Source: Sclerotinia nivalis
Lineage: Eukaryota; Ascomycota; Leotiomycetes; Helotiales; Sclerotiniaceae
DNA: 64,000 nt
Direction of reading: 5' to 3'
NCBI GenBank assembly: GCA_029531795.1
Contig: JAPEIS010000008.1
Span: 1,426,001 to 1,490,000 of the forward strand
The position numbers were made by a program, and so were the translations under genes. The notes below the pieces were generated by a model, which ran no database searches, was not told the origin of the DNA, and saw only the letters and a list, made by a program, of their open reading frames with translations. Positions 1-11,107 of the stretch are shown here, one piece after another. Position 1 is the first letter of the stretch. Each line of letters starts with the position of its first letter.

Positions 1-960
1 GAGGATTATTAATCTTGAAAATTGGATTTACAATTCTATTGGATGGTCGATTCACAACTTTTTGCCTCCAAATAAAAGAAGATTAGCTATGCTATTAATT
101 TTCTCGATGGTTAAATACAATAAAAGCGTATTACGAATATCATCAGATTTATTAACAATCCTATTTGTTTCGATTCTGCTGTTTCGTTTTTAGCCAAATT
201 GGATAAATTATATATCTTTATAAACACTGAAAAAAAAGTTTCGTTCAAATTCGATAAGCTTTTTATAGATTCAAAGAAATTCTTTTCAGCTTTCTTTTTT
301 ATATTATCTTACCTTGTTAACTTTTGCTACAAATCTAATCGTGAGATTGTTAACGCAATGAAACAAAAGGTTACTGCTCCTCTTCGAACTTTGGTCATTG
401 GTGATTCAAACCCTTACACTACCGATGATGCTGATAATTGGCAAAAGAAATTCTTTATTTGGAATCAGAATCTTTATAACGCCGAATATTATAACAAAAA
501 TTCTGGTAATACACCTACTATTGGTGGTGATGATCTTATAGACCTCGATACAATGAAACAAAAGAGATAGTAGCAAAAAAATCAGCAAAATAAGAAAAAA
601 AAGTTTAATCCTACGGTTTCTTGTAATTATTATGGTAGGATTGATTATCTTTAGATTGATTGTTATATCATTTATAATATCAATAGTAATTTTCTTTTTG
701 GTAAATAAGTTTTTGTTAATACCTTTTCCAATTATAACGCCGCTGCCTCAATTAATTTGATCCTTGTTTAATATATTATCGCCCCAGCTTTCCGAGGCAT
801 TAATAGGTTTAACAATAGTCACAATGGATTTCGAAATGGATATACTAGTAATTGGGTATAAGACCAACAATATTTGAATCAAGTATAATAGTAAGGCTAT
901 ATTAAGCCAAAGGAAATTGTTTTTATATCTAATTCAATTAAGGAAAGTTCCGAACAAGGA
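1..960 (+). pseudogene. Gag remnant of A1
   Basis: C-terminal two thirds of the capsid/nucleocapsid polyprotein that packages element RNA. A recognisable stretch at 199-570 matches Gag of A2, A3 and A4. The single CCHC zinc knuckle lies at 622-663. In the family it reads C-x2-C-x4-H-x4-C; here the second Cys and the His have become Tyr (TGT to TAT, CAT to TAT) and one codon is a stop, all explained by RIP transitions. The gag/pol junction equivalent to ATGGTAA in other copies is here ATAGTAA. The start codon is outside the window. Confidence 0.85.
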
Positions 961-1025
961 AAAGATTAATTTTTACAAAAAATCGTTCATAAAGGAATAC
1001 TAAAAACAAGAAGGTAAATCGAGGA

Positions 1026-1420
1026 ATGGATAGATATAAGTTATTACAATTCAACTTTATAAATAACAAATCTCTATTTGTTAAAATTATTATATTCTTT
1101 GTGTATGAAAACCCTTTTATTATTACAAATCTTATCGATAATGGATACTTTGGGGAAATCTTTATTGATCGTTTTTTTATCCTCAAACACAATATTGAAA
1201 TATAACTTTTACCTCATCCCCACAAGCTTCGATTTGTTGATAAAAAGGTCGTTGATAGAATTACAGAATATTTTATAATGGAAATTATTATAAAAGATCA
1301 TTATAAATATTAATCTTTTTATATCACTCAATTTCCATTAAAGGTATCATTAATCTTTGGATTATTGTGATTGCAATGCTACAATCCTATTATCAATTGA
1401 ACAAAAATAAGTTTAATATT
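1026..1420 (+). pseudogene. Retropepsin (protease) remnant of A1
   Basis: Aspartic protease that would mature Gag-Pol. The frame begins with a Met followed by residues also seen in A2 (9222), A3 (26206) and A4 (63094). The catalytic block reads N-L-I-D-N-G, where DSG would be typical; DNG appears in every copy here, so it may be ancestral. The C-terminal block resembles the ILG-x-x-WL motif of retropepsins, with the Trp codon now a stop. The retropepsin call rests on these two blocks and on its position between Gag and RT. Confidence 0.75.
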
Positions 1421-1479
1421 CTCTTCAAACTATTGTACTTTCAATTGCTCAGTGTGTTATAATTCAAAGCTAATTATTG

Positions 1480-2470
1480 TGTTAACGATTCCATCTCTGG
1501 TCAAGGAATAAAAAAATCTAGCAAAAGTTACTCCACAACAAATTGTCGATATTATCGAATCTTTAAATAAATTCTTTATTGATCTTAATATAAAAGTTAA
1601 ATATATAGTTTATAAGTATCGCTCTTCTTATATCAAAGATTATCCAAAGGATAATACCGATTTTCTATTTATTCAAATGCTTTTTGTTCCTCAAAAAACC
1701 TCTTATAACTTTTCACCAAATGGAGCTATTAAATACTGTTTTTTATATATCAAGGATTATCCAAAGGACGATATCGATTATTTATTTATTCAAATATTTT
1801 TTGCTCCTAAAAAAGCTTTTTATAAAAAACCTTTTATCGAAGAGATACCAAATGAGGGTTACATATTATAATCTAACGATTCTTTTGTTAACCTCGAATT
1901 TCAGCAAGGTTTGATACCTAATATAAATCATTATCGAACAAAGCGCTACAGAGAATTAAATAATCAGATACAGATGATTCTCAATTGCCCATATCCAAAA
2001 TCGATTTTGAAGATTGCAGATCGATATCGACTTGTTTACAATTCAAAAAACCGTTTGCCCCTGTTTTCTGTTGAGGAATTTTTTATATTCGTTTATAAAG
2101 ATACAAGTTCAAATATAAATGATATTCATTAATTGCAAGCTTCTAACTTTATCTTATTTTGCCAACAAAATAACATTTGGGTTATTCGGTTGATATGAAA
2201 TGAATTAAATGTTACACAGAAAGTTGTTAAACAAGATTATCTGTGATAAGCTACATTATTCCCGATGTTTACAGAAAGGGATTTTCGATCGATTTTACAA
2301 GGGCAAAATGATATGGCAAAAATGCTTTCTAAAACTTCATTGCAACTTTATGATTTTGTATACGATTATTACAAACCATTCTATTTGCGAAAGATTTCTA
2401 AGACTAATATCAATAAATTTTTAATTGATAAACCTTTCTTTAATAATGATCAAATACGATAAAGGTTTTT
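1480..2470 (+). pseudogene. Pol linker between protease and RT, A1
   Basis: About 1 kb of decayed pol frame without a domain I can name. It contains fragments at 1677-1914, 1911-2132 and 2265-2462 that have counterparts in A2 (7912-8799), A3 (24900-25800) and A4 (63540-64000). A segment at 1677-1871 partly repeats 1620-1680: the phrase K-D-Y-P-K-D is present twice. This suggests a small local duplication in A1 relative to the other copies. In chromoviruses this region joins protease to the RT fingers; no enzymatic motif is visible. Confidence 0.6.
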
Positions 2471-2639
2471 TATATAGTTACAAAATAAACTTTCTGCTTT
2501 TCTCCTATATTATGTAGATAAACTACCACTTCATTGAATTTGGGATTACAAGATTGAATTAATATTTAATAAAAAGCTATTTTACTTCAAAAACCATCCT
2601 CTATCATTAATAAAATTGATGGTGATACGTAAATGATTC

Positions 2640-3370
2640 GATGATAATTTCTTCAAAGGGTTCATTCGGGAATCGAGGTTGCGGTGCGCCTTTTCTTTAC
2701 TGTTGGCTGTTAAGCCTGGAGGGGGGATCTGTATCTATCAAGATTATCGAGGATTCAATAACGTTATTATAAAAAATCGCTACCCATTATCTATCGTTCG
2801 CGAAATATTGAATACTTTCTATAATGCAAAAATTTATACCAAGCTTAATATCATTGCAACGTTCAATAAGTTGCAAATCGTTGAAGGGGATAAGTAGAAA
2901 ACTGTATTCATTACTCGTTTTGGTCTTTTTGAATTTTTAGTTATGCCTTTCGATCTCTGTAATACACCTATATCGTTCCAATATTATATCAATTATACAC
3001 TTTTCGATGAATTGAACAAGTATTGTATTGTGTATCTCGATAACATCTTAATCTACTCCGATAATCCTGTAGAGCATAAGGAGTATATTCGTCAAATAAT
3101 TCAATAACTAATAAACACTGGATTACAGATTGATATTAACAAATACGAATTCGAAATCACGAAGATAAGATATTTGGGTTTTATCATTACAACCGAAAGC
3201 ATCGAAATGGATCAAAAAAAAGTTATGGTTATCACATCTTGAGAATTGCTTTTATATATAAAGGATTTATAACGATTTCTTGATTTCGCTAATTTTTACC
3301 AACGTTTTATAAAAGATTTTTCAAAGATTTGTTACCCTCTCAATGATTTTTTGCAGAAGAATATTACATA
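2640..3370 (+). pseudogene. Reverse transcriptase remnant of A1
   Basis: RT copies element RNA into cDNA. Conserved blocks follow in order: DYRGFNN, YPLSIVREI, the MPF-x-LCNTPxSFQ block, and the catalytic block at 3033-3044. The catalytic block reads Y-L-D-N, whereas A2 and A3 keep Y-L-D-D; the change is one GAC-to-AAC transition. The region ends in the F-A-N-F-Y-Q-R-F-I connection motif near 3290. Several in-frame stops confirm an inactive copy. Confidence 0.88.
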
Positions 3371-3900
3371 GGATTGAACTGCAAATCATACAAAGGCTTT
3401 TGATATTTTAAAAAGGATTTTCATAATCGTATCGATTTTGATATACTTTAACTATAAACGAAAAACTGTTTTGGAAATCGATACTTCTAATTAGATCTCA
3501 AAAGGAATTCTTTTGCAATACAATAATAATAATATTTTATATCCAATCGCTTATTTTTCATTTAAACATATAATAATGGAATACAATTATAAAATCTACG
3601 ATAAAGAATTATTTGTTATTATCAAAGTAATGGAAGAATAATGTTCAAAGTTCCAGAATTTATAAAAGAAATTCGAGATTCTTATTGATCACAAAAACCT
3701 CGAGTATTTTATAACCACAAAGACTCTCAATCAACAATAGATACGATAATCCGAATTTCTATCTCAATATAATTTCCGTATAATCTATCGATCAAAAAAC
3801 AAAACTATTCGACCAAATACACTAAATAGAAAATACAAAGATCGGCTATATCGCTTTAACCCAAACAATAAACATCTAAAAAATCGAAAATGTATTATTT
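3370..3900 (+). pseudogene. RNase H and connection remnant of A1
   Basis: RNase H would degrade the RNA strand of the RNA/DNA hybrid. Visible family blocks are the V-L-E-I-D-T-S segment (catalytic Asp), [11 protein letters not shown], the K-E-L-F-V-I-I segment and the terminal I-R-P-N-T-L-N-R-K stretch, which corresponds to DALSRR in other gypsy elements. Stops replace Trp and Gln at several sites. Order and spacing match A2 and A3. Confidence 0.8.
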
Positions 3901-4079
3901 TTCTTTAGAACCATTTTGATAACGACCTTTATAAAGATTTGATTAAACATATCAATTTAACACTAATAGAAACAATAATACCACTCTACAACCAATCAAT
4001 TGATACTTTAATCGATACAGTATATACTAAATCCAATATCACAAATCAATTCATCTCTACTCTTAATAACCCATTAGTA

Positions 4080-4357
4080 ACCAAATAACCAAAAAAGCAT
4101 TATAAAATTCTTCAAATCATTATACAGAATTATTCGATCCAAAATAATAGAATTTATTACCAGGATAAGCTTTGGATTCCATCAAACGATAAACTCAAAC
4201 TTCAAATTATCTATCGAACTCATTCTTCTAATCCTACCAACCATCCTGATCGAATTAAAACGATCGATCTTATCTCTCGTATATACTAATAGCCTAACAT
4301 ACATTTGGAAATCATATTCTACATAAAGACCTGCAAACTTTGTACTCACACCAAATC
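4080..4357 (+). pseudogene. Integrase zinc-binding domain of A1 (split by A2)
   Basis: N-terminal HHCC domain of the gypsy integrase. The His pair is in a segment reading T-H-S-S-N-P-T-N-H-P near 4213-4245 and the Cys pair is C-K-L-C at about 4330-4343. The frame breaks at 4357, where A2 is inserted, and the same protein continues at 11113 with K-S-F-K-S-T-P-P-G-F. Copy A3 carries the uninterrupted version, which confirms the join. Confidence 0.82.
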
Positions 4358-4520
4358 TATCACGGTAAGGGAAAAGGTATGTGTAGGTTTGATCTATTGT
4401 TGTACTACAAGAAGGAGAAGAAGGTCAAGGAGATGACCTGACTATATAGAAATGAGTGTATGCATATATGCTTAAGGCATACATAATCATGTGCAAATGA
4501 AAAGAGATGAATCTGTAATA
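4358..4520 (-). repeat. 3' LTR of A2
   Basis: 163 bp. On the plus strand it starts TATCAC and ends GTAATA, which are RIP-altered forms of TGTCAC and GTGACA. Just inside it (4521-4535) is the purine-rich tract, read on the minus strand, that would prime plus-strand DNA synthesis. Confidence 0.93.
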
Positions 4521-4559
4521 ATACTCCCTTTTCAAGAAATCCATTTGACCCTAAATAGG

Positions 4560-4880
4560 TATTGAAAAATAAAGAAAAATAAAGAAAAAATACAGATCTC
4601 TTTCTTCAATTAAATCTTTGAACAAAAAACGTGTAATATCCCCTAATGATATTATATCCTTTATTGTTATAATATATAATATATTTTTAAACGAAACGAA
4701 CAATCTTGATATAAATAGATCTTTGTAGAGTGGGTGTAACAATCGCATTGTGTGATTCCGATTGCAAATTCTATGGTTCTGGTTGTAATATAATAGTATC
4801 GGAGTGTTTTAGAATCTAAGTTAACAACCCTAACTTCTTTGGATAAAAGCGATGATATTCGATAAAAACCTTTTCGTTAC
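4560..4880. other. A2 3' untranslated segment
   Basis: Region between the chromodomain and the 3' LTR, homologous to 21540-21780 of A3 and 12320-12600 of A1. It is AT-rich with decayed coding-like fragments of low complexity; no domain is recognisable. Confidence 0.6.
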
Positions 4881-4889
4881 CCTTTAAGT

Positions 4890-5530
4890 TATTAGCTGGT
4901 TGCCAAATTGGTGTGTAGTGTTTTTATTTGATCAAATAATGATGACCATCCTTATCGTGATTATCTAGAACTCCTTCAAATATCCATTTCTGAATAAGCT
5001 CATCCTTATCGTTGTCCTGTTTCAAAATTCTATCCTGTATAATCAGAAATTCTGATTTGTTAATCGTTGCTTGAATCGAAAAGTAAGGATTAATATAAAT
5101 TGAAAGTAAAAGAGAATGATAGAAAATAGGGAAGATTTTAATATTCTCAGACAATTAAACAAAACAAGTACGAGGATAAATTTTGATAATCTTGTAAGGG
5201 CCGATTTATTTATCATTTAGCTTTTTTGTTTTGTATAAAGTCTTTATATTCTTGGTATTGACAAAGACTTTCTGGCCAGCTGTGTAACGAAATGAATTAG
5301 AGTGGTGGTGGTTAGTATAGTCTTTATAAGTAGCAATTACTTGTTGTACAAGAATACGAAATTGCTTTAAGATATGTTCTATGCGATCTGTAATCCTATT
5401 ACCTTTAAAGAATTCCTGTTTTTGTATTAGAATTATATCCGGTGGGCAAGGTTTATTAAACTCAATATCTAGGTATGGATTAAAACTGTAATTAGTGAAG
5501 AAAGGTGAACAACTAATTGTTTCAGAAATC
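4890..5530 (-). pseudogene. Chromodomain and integrase C-terminus of A2
   Basis: Targeting module at the C-terminus of Pol. Minus-strand fragments at 4924-5154 and 5206-5532 carry D-R-I-L, I-Q-K-W-I-F-E-G-V-L-D and H-Y-L-I-K, matching the better preserved A3 copy, where the next residues give the W-x-x-Y and TW pattern of chromodomains. The 5206-5532 segment is the GPY/F-like region preceding it. Chromodomains bind modified histones and steer integration into heterochromatin, which fits the nesting seen here. The role is inferred from the family. Confidence 0.78.
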
Positions 5531-5559
5531 AAATTATTGGATATAAATTCGGTTAAAAA

Positions 5560-6230
5560 TAATCAATCCAATTAATCGTTTTGATAATAGTTAATAAAAA
5601 CTCGTAAATACTATTTCAAAACCGAATTAATACATTCAATCTGATTATCTGTTTGAGGATGAAAAGTTGAAGAATGTTTTAAGGTAACTTCCAATTGTTT
5701 CAAGAATTGTGATCAGAATCTTGATACAAATTGTATTCTTCGATCGGAAATGATATTGTCTGGAAATCCATGAAGTGTATAGATGTGGTTAATAAAAGCA
5801 TCGATCAGCTTTTTTATCGTTAGTGTGTGTATATTGATGAAATATCTCATTTTGGTTAGTTTGCAGATTATTATTAAGATATGTTTATAGGTAGAATTAT
5901 AACAAATGCAATCCGAAAATAGTGTAATATAATCGATTGAAATATCAGATTATATACGAAAAGGGATAGGCAATAGTTTCAGAAATCCGGGAAGCATTGA
6001 TTTAGATGATTTGGTATGAGTACAAAGTTCGTAGATCTTTATGTAGGATACGATCTCCAAATGTATGTTAAGCTATTAGTATGTACGAGAGACAAGATCG
6101 ATTGTTTTAGTTCGACCAGGATGGCCGGCAGAATTAGAAGAATGAGTTCGATAGATAATTTGGAATTTGAGTTTATCGTTTAGTAGAATCCAAATCTTAT
6201 CCCGATAGTAAATTCTATTATTTTGGATTG
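5560..6230 (-). pseudogene. Integrase catalytic core of A2
   Basis: Minus-strand DDE integrase. The first Asp is in S-I-D-Y-I (about 5935-5950), the second in the I-S-D-R-R-I-Q-F block (about 5735-5760), and the Glu in T-D-N-Q-I-E-C-I-N (about 5635-5660). SDRR-I-Q-F differs from the expected SDRGTQF by two transitions. The zinc-binding part lies toward 6230. Stops at former Trp and Gln codons inactivate it. This is the best preserved integrase triad of family A in the window. Confidence 0.82.
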
Positions 6231-6539
6231 AACAATTTTGTATAACAATCTGAAGGGTTTTACGATACTCTTTTGGCTATTTAGTTACCAATGGGTTGTT
6301 AAGAACAAAGATAAGTTGATCTGCAATGTCGGACTTAGTATACATTGTATCGATTAAGGTATCAATTGGTTGGTCATGGAGTGGTATTATTGTCTCTATT
6401 GGTGCCAAATTGATATGTTCAATCAAATCCTTATAAAGGTCATTGTTAAAACGATTCTGAGAGAGGACAATGCATTTTCGATTTTTTAGACGTTTATTGT
6501 TTGGATTAGAGCGATACAGTTGATCTTCGTGTTTTCTAC

Positions 6540-6960
6540 TTAGTGTATTTGGTCGAATAGCTTTGTTTCTTAATCGATAAATTATACAGAAATTATATTG
6601 AGATAGAAATTCAGATTATTGTATTTGTTGTTGATTGAAAGCTTTTGTAATTATAAAATATTCGAGGTTTTTGTAATCAATAAGAATTTCGAACTCCTTT
6701 TGTAAGCCTTGAAGTTTTGGGCGTTATTTTTCTATTGTTTTGATAATAGCGAGTAGTTCTTTGTTATAGATCTTATAATTGCATTTCGCTGTTGTATATT
6801 TAGATGAAAAGTAAGCGATTGGATGCAAAACATTATCATTATTGTATTGCAAGAGAACTCTTTCTGAAGTTCAATCGGAAGTGTCAATTTCCAAAACAGT
6901 TTTCCATTTGTAATCAAAATATATCAAAACCGGTGTTATTATGAAAGCTCTTTTTAAAGT
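6540..6960 (-). pseudogene. RNase H remnant of A2
   Basis: Minus-strand RNase H with the same blocks as A1, including the segment at 6732-6917 with V-L-E-I-D-T-S as its first acidic motif. The downstream R-P-N-T-L-S-R-K stretch near 6520-6560 corresponds to DALSRR. Several stops occur at TGG and CAA sites. Confidence 0.75.
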
Positions 6961-6993
6961 GTCAAAAGTCTTTGTATAATCTGTGATCCAATC

Positions 6994-7720
6994 TTATGTA
7001 ATATTTTTCTGCAAAAGATTATTGAAAGAATAATAAATCTTTGAAAAATCTTTTATAAAACGTTGATAGAAATTAACGAAACTGAGAAATCGTTGTAAAT
7101 CCTTTATATATAAAGGCAATTCCCAAAATGTAATAATTGTAATCTTTTCTTGATCCATTTCGATGTCTTCGGTTGTAATGATAAAACCCAAATACTTTGT
7201 TTTCGTAGTTTCGAATTTGTATTTATTAATATCAATCTGTAATTCAGTATCTATTAATTTTTGAATTATTTGGCGGATATACTCTTTATACTTTACAAGA
7301 TTATCGAAGTAGATTAGGATATCATCGAGATATGCAGTATAATACTTATCCAACTCGTCGAAAAGCATATGATTGATATAATGTTGAAACGATGCAGGTG
7401 TATTGCAAAGGCCGAAAGGTATAACCAGAGATTCAAAAAGACCAAAACGAGTAATGAATGCAGTTTTCCATTCATTCTTTTCGATGATTTGCAATTTGTT
7501 GAATGTTGTAATGATATCAAGTTTGGTATAAATTTTTGCATTGCAAAGAACATCCAGTGTTTCACAAACGATAGATAATGGATAATGATTCTTTATAGTA
7601 ATATTATTTAATCCTCGATAATCTTAATAAATGCGGATCCTCTTTTTCGATTTGATAATTAATAGCAAAGGAGAAATGTATTACAATCTCGATTCCCGAA
7701 TAAACCCTTTGAAGAGATTA
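6994..7720 (-). pseudogene. Reverse transcriptase of A2, catalytic block intact
   Basis: The longest surviving pol frame of this copy is open over 166 codons (6994-7494). Blocks in order are W-K-T-A-F, the IPFGLCNTPASFQ segment, Y-L-D-D at 7321-7332 (intact), the K-Y-L-G-F block and N-F-Y-Q-R-F-I. Upstream, toward 7720, the DYRGLNN and YPLSI blocks continue in frame. Compared with A1 the catalytic Asp pair is unmutated, so RIP reached this copy less evenly. Confidence 0.9.
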
Positions 7721-7779
7721 TCATTAAATCATTTGTGTATTATTATCAACTTCATTGACGATAAAGAGCGGTTTTTGAA

Positions 7780-8830
7780 ATAAAATGGTTCTTTATTAAG
7801 CATCAATTCAATTTTGTGATCCTAGATTCGATAAAGCAGCAATTTATCTGTATAATGTAGAAGAAAGGCAGGAAGTTTGTCTTGTAATCATATAGAAAGC
7901 CTTTATCGTATTTAATCGTCATTAAGGGGAGGTTTGTCGATTAAAAATTTATCGATATCAGCCTCAAAGACCTTTCGCAAATGAAGCGGTTTGTAATAAT
8001 CATATATAAAATCATGAAGTTGTAATGGAGTTCTAGAGAGTATCTTTGTTATATTGCCTTGTTTTTGTAAAATCGATCGAAAATCCTTTTCTGTAAATGT
8101 CGAAGACAATATAGTTTGTTATAGATAATCTTGTTTAATAGTTTTCTATACAGTATTCAATTCATTTTATATCAATCGGATAATCCGAATATTATTTTGT
8201 TGATAAAACGAAACAAAGTTAGAAGTTTGTAATTAACAAATATTATTTATATTTGGGTTTGTATCTTTGTAAATAGGTATAGGGAGTTTCTCAATAGAAA
8301 GTAGGAGCAAATGATTTTTTGGATTATAAATAGATTGACGCTGATTTGCAATTTTTAAGATCGATTTTGAACACAGACAATTGGGAATCATCTATACTTG
8401 ATTATTTGGTTCTCTGTAATACTTTGTTCGATAATGATTCATACCAAATGTTAGATCCTACTGAAATTCGAGATCAATAAAAGAATTGTTAGATTATAAT
8501 ATGTAACCTTCATTTGGTATCTTTTTAATAGAAGGTTTTTTATAAGAAGTTCTTTTAAAAATAGAAAGTGTTTGAATAAATGAACAATCGATATCGTCTT
8601 TTGGACAATTCTCAATATATAGAGAGCGGTATTTATAAACTGTACATTTAGCTTTTATATTAGGATCGATAAGGAATTTATTTAAAGATTCGATAACATC
8701 AACGATCTGTTGTGGAATAACTTTTGCTAGATCCTTTTGTTCCTTGATTAAAAATGAGATCGTTGGTATAATAACTGACTCTGAATCATAACACATCAAG
8801 CAATTGGAAGCATAATAGTTTGAAAAGAAT
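7780..8830 (-). pseudogene. Pol linker between RT and protease of A2
   Basis: Decayed pol frame with open stretches at 7912-8109 and 8494-8799 on the minus strand. They match the 1480-2470 linker of A1 but I cannot assign a domain. The linker lacks the small local duplication seen in A1. Confidence 0.55.
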
Positions 8831-8849
8831 ATTAAACTTATCTCCGTTT

Positions 8850-9222
8850 AATTGATAATAGGATTATAATATTGTAATTATAATAAATCAAAGATTAACA
8901 GTATTTCTAATGAAAACTGAGTAATATAAAAGGATTAATACTCATAATAATCCCTTATAACGATTTCCATCACAAAATATTCTGTAATTCTGTCGATAAC
9001 CTTTCCATCGGCAAATCGGAGTTCACAAGGGTAAAGTAAAAATTGTATTTCAATATTGTATTTGAAAGCAAAAGAACGATCAGCAAAGGCTTCTTTAGAG
9101 TATCCATTATCAATGAGATTTGTAACAATAAAGGGATTTTTATACATAAAGAACATAATAGTTTTAACAAATAGAGATTTGCTATTTATAGAATTGAACT
9201 GCAATAACTTATCTTTATCCAT
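8850..9222 (-). pseudogene. Protease of A2
   Basis: Minus-strand retropepsin domain starting at the Met at 9222 with M-D-K-D-K-L-L-Q-F. The active-site block reads N-L-I-D-N-G-Y-S. The reading frame is open for 95 codons to 8935, then a stop replaces a residue before the L-I-F-G-L-like block. This Met lies exactly 1442 nt after the gag ATG, the same distance as in A3 and A4, so gag and pol are in a -1 relation. Confidence 0.8.
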
Positions 9223-9353
9223 TCCTCAATTTACCTTTTTGTTTTTAGTATTCCTCCACGAACGATTTTTTGTAAAGGTTAATCTTTTTCCTATTCGGGA
9301 TTTTCCTTGATTGAATTGAATATAGAAATAATCTCCTCTGATTCGATATAACC

Positions 9354-10664
9354 TTACCATTGTACCTGATTCAGATGCTATTGGCTTTGTACCCAATTAC
9401 CAGTATATCCTTTTCGAAATTTATTACGATTATTATTAAATCTATTAGCATTTCGAAAAGCCGGAATGGCAGTGTATTAATCAGGGGCTGGATTAGTTAA
9501 AACAATGATATTGTGGTTGGAAAAGGTATTAACAAAAGCTTGTTTGCTAAAAAGAAGATTACCATTGATATCATAAATAGTATAACAATCAATCTAAAAG
9601 TGGCCGATCCTATTACAATAATTGCAAGAAACCGCAAAATTAAACTTCTTTTTCTTATTTTGCAGATTCTTTTTTTGTTGTCCTTTTTGTTTTATTATAT
9701 CGAAGTTTATAGGGTTACCGTCAACAATAGGTGCTTTACCAGAATTTTTATTATAATATTCAACGTTACAAAGATTCTGATTCCAAGTAGAGAATTTCTT
9801 TTACTAATCATCAATATCGTTGATCGTATAAGAATTCGAATCACCAATAATCAAAATTCGAAGGGGGATTGTAACCTTTTGCTTTATCGTATTAACAATC
9901 TCGCAATCAGATTTGTGATAAAAATTAGCAAGATAAAACAACATAAAAAAGAAAACCGAAAAGGATTCCTTTAAACCCATAAAAAGCTTGTCGAATTTGA
10001 ACGAAGCTTTCCTTTCGATATCCACAGAGATATATAATTTATCCAATTTGGCCAAAAACGAAATAACAGAATCGAAGCAAATAAAATCGTCAACGAATCT
10101 GATAATATCCATAATATATTCTTGTTGCGCTTGATTATCGAGAAAACTAATAACATAACTAATCTTTTTTTGTTCGGAGGCAAAAAGTTGTAAATCGATT
10201 ATTCAACAGAATTGCAAACCCAATTTCCAGGATTAATAATCCTCTTATCAAACAAGAATATTAGATCTTTCGCTTTTAAAAACAAACGAATCCTTCTGAG
10301 TTTGGCAGAGAGTAATCGGTTTCTGGCTAGTAGCAGCATCATCAATATCCAATTGAGTTTGTTTGCCGATTAGAGTACAAAAAAGTTCGACGTTTTCCAC
10401 TTTGAATTCCTCAATCTTATTTATTTGAATAACGATATGAATAGCTTGAATAATAAAGCGATCTTCGATAACAAAGAAAATATAATTCAGATAAACAATT
10501 TGTTCGTTAAAATCGACAACAAGGTTTGGTATCACTAGAGTATCCAATTCTGTTAGGATTTGTATAATAGTAAACCATTAACCGAAAACTCGTTGGATTT
10601 CGGTACGAATTCCTTCGATAGAAGTAGAAGTCGCACTACCAACAAATATAGAACCGAAAGCCAT
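9354..10664 (-). pseudogene. Gag of A2
   Basis: The start is ATG at 10664 on the minus strand, reading M-A-F-G-S-I-F-V-G. The frame has no indel for 436 codons and ends in TAA at 9354-9356; internal stops are transitions. The CCHC zinc knuckle at 9585-9626 keeps all four ligands (C-N-Y-C-N-R-I-G-H, then C) with one internal stop, making it the best preserved knuckle of family A. Gag would form the particle and bind RNA. The stop overlaps a pol-frame ATG in the heptamer ATGGTAA. Confidence 0.88.
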
Positions 10665-10933
10665 TATAAAAAGAATTACAATTACACAAAGTAATCGATA
10701 AAGAATTTGCAATTACACAAAAGTAATCAAAAACAGATACAAAAGCCTACAAATAAATACAATCGCACAAAAACAATCAGGGATTAGAAGTTGCACAAAA
10801 ACAGATAAGAAACATAGCCGCACAAAAGCAGATGAGTTATAATGGCGCGAAAGCAGTCGAAAACAAATATAGAAGCCTACAAATGATTTAACAAGGTCAA
10901 ATCACTTCGTAAAATAACGGAGCCTTTGAAAGA

Positions 10934-10942
10934 GTAATACAA
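10934..10942 (-). other. Putative self-priming binding site of A2
   Basis: Nine bases, GTAATACAA on the plus strand, 2 bp inside the 5' LTR. They are complementary in the sense RNA to the LTR segment at 10987-10995 (each partner has one transition relative to A3). No TGG-type tRNA primer site follows the LTR. See the finding on self-priming. Confidence 0.5.
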
Positions 10943-10944
10943 AC

Positions 10945-11107
10945 TATCACGGTAAAGGAAAAGGTATATATAGATTTGATCTATTGTTATACTACAAGGA
11001 GGAGAAGAAGGTCAAGGAGGTGACCTGACTATATAGAAGTGAGTGTATGCATGTGTGCCTAAGGCACACATGATCACGTGCAGGTGAAGGGAGATGAACC
11101 CGTAATA
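10945..11107 (-). repeat. 5' LTR of A2
   Basis: 163 bp LTR, TATCAC to GTAATA on the plus strand. It contains the perfect 10-bp stem palindrome CATGTGTGCC/GGCACACATG at 11050-11072 and a CTATATAG TATA-like box upstream of the presumed start. It is less mutated than the 3' LTR. Confidence 0.93.

Larger units (their letters stand above)
1..4357 (+). mobile_element. Ty3/gypsy chromovirus copy A1, 5' segment (interrupted)
   Basis: Plus-strand LTR retrotransposon whose first ~860 bp lie before the window; position 1 matches about 62070 of copy A4. It runs gag, protease, RT, RNase H and the start of integrase, then stops at AAATC (4353-4357), where copy A2 is inserted. It resumes at 11108 and ends in a 3' LTR at 12630-12792. 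Frames are largely preserved but carry many stop codons of the CAA-to-TAA and TGG-to-TAG kind, so the copy is dead. Family assignment rests on domain order, the RT motif block and the chromodomain downstream of integrase. All domains align with copies A2, A3 and A4 in this window. Confidence 0.93.
4358..11107 (-). mobile_element. Full-length Ty3/gypsy chromovirus copy A2
   Basis: 6750 bp element on the minus strand, bounded by 163 bp LTRs and flanked by the 5 bp duplication AAATC (4353-4357 and 11108-11112). It is inserted in the integrase gene of A1. Its length equals that of A3. The two LTRs differ at about 20 positions and every difference I can align is a transition. Catalytic YLDD (RT) and the D, D, E residues of integrase survive, but stop codons interrupt gag and pol. 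Confidence 0.96.

Noticed and set aside
9056..9310. Plus-strand open frame in A2, with homologues at 26046, 938 and 63006
   Set aside because: It is the antisense shadow of the gag/pol junction and protease; its recurrence follows from the repeat family.
9513..9974. Plus-strand 153-codon frame, with a homologue at 26524-27021
   Set aside because: Antisense of Gag in A2 and A3. It overlaps a sense frame with a real zinc knuckle.
10920..10944. Standard tRNA primer binding site (TGG...) after the family A LTR
   Set aside because: No TGG-starting complement is present in any copy; the self-complementary 9-mer fits better.
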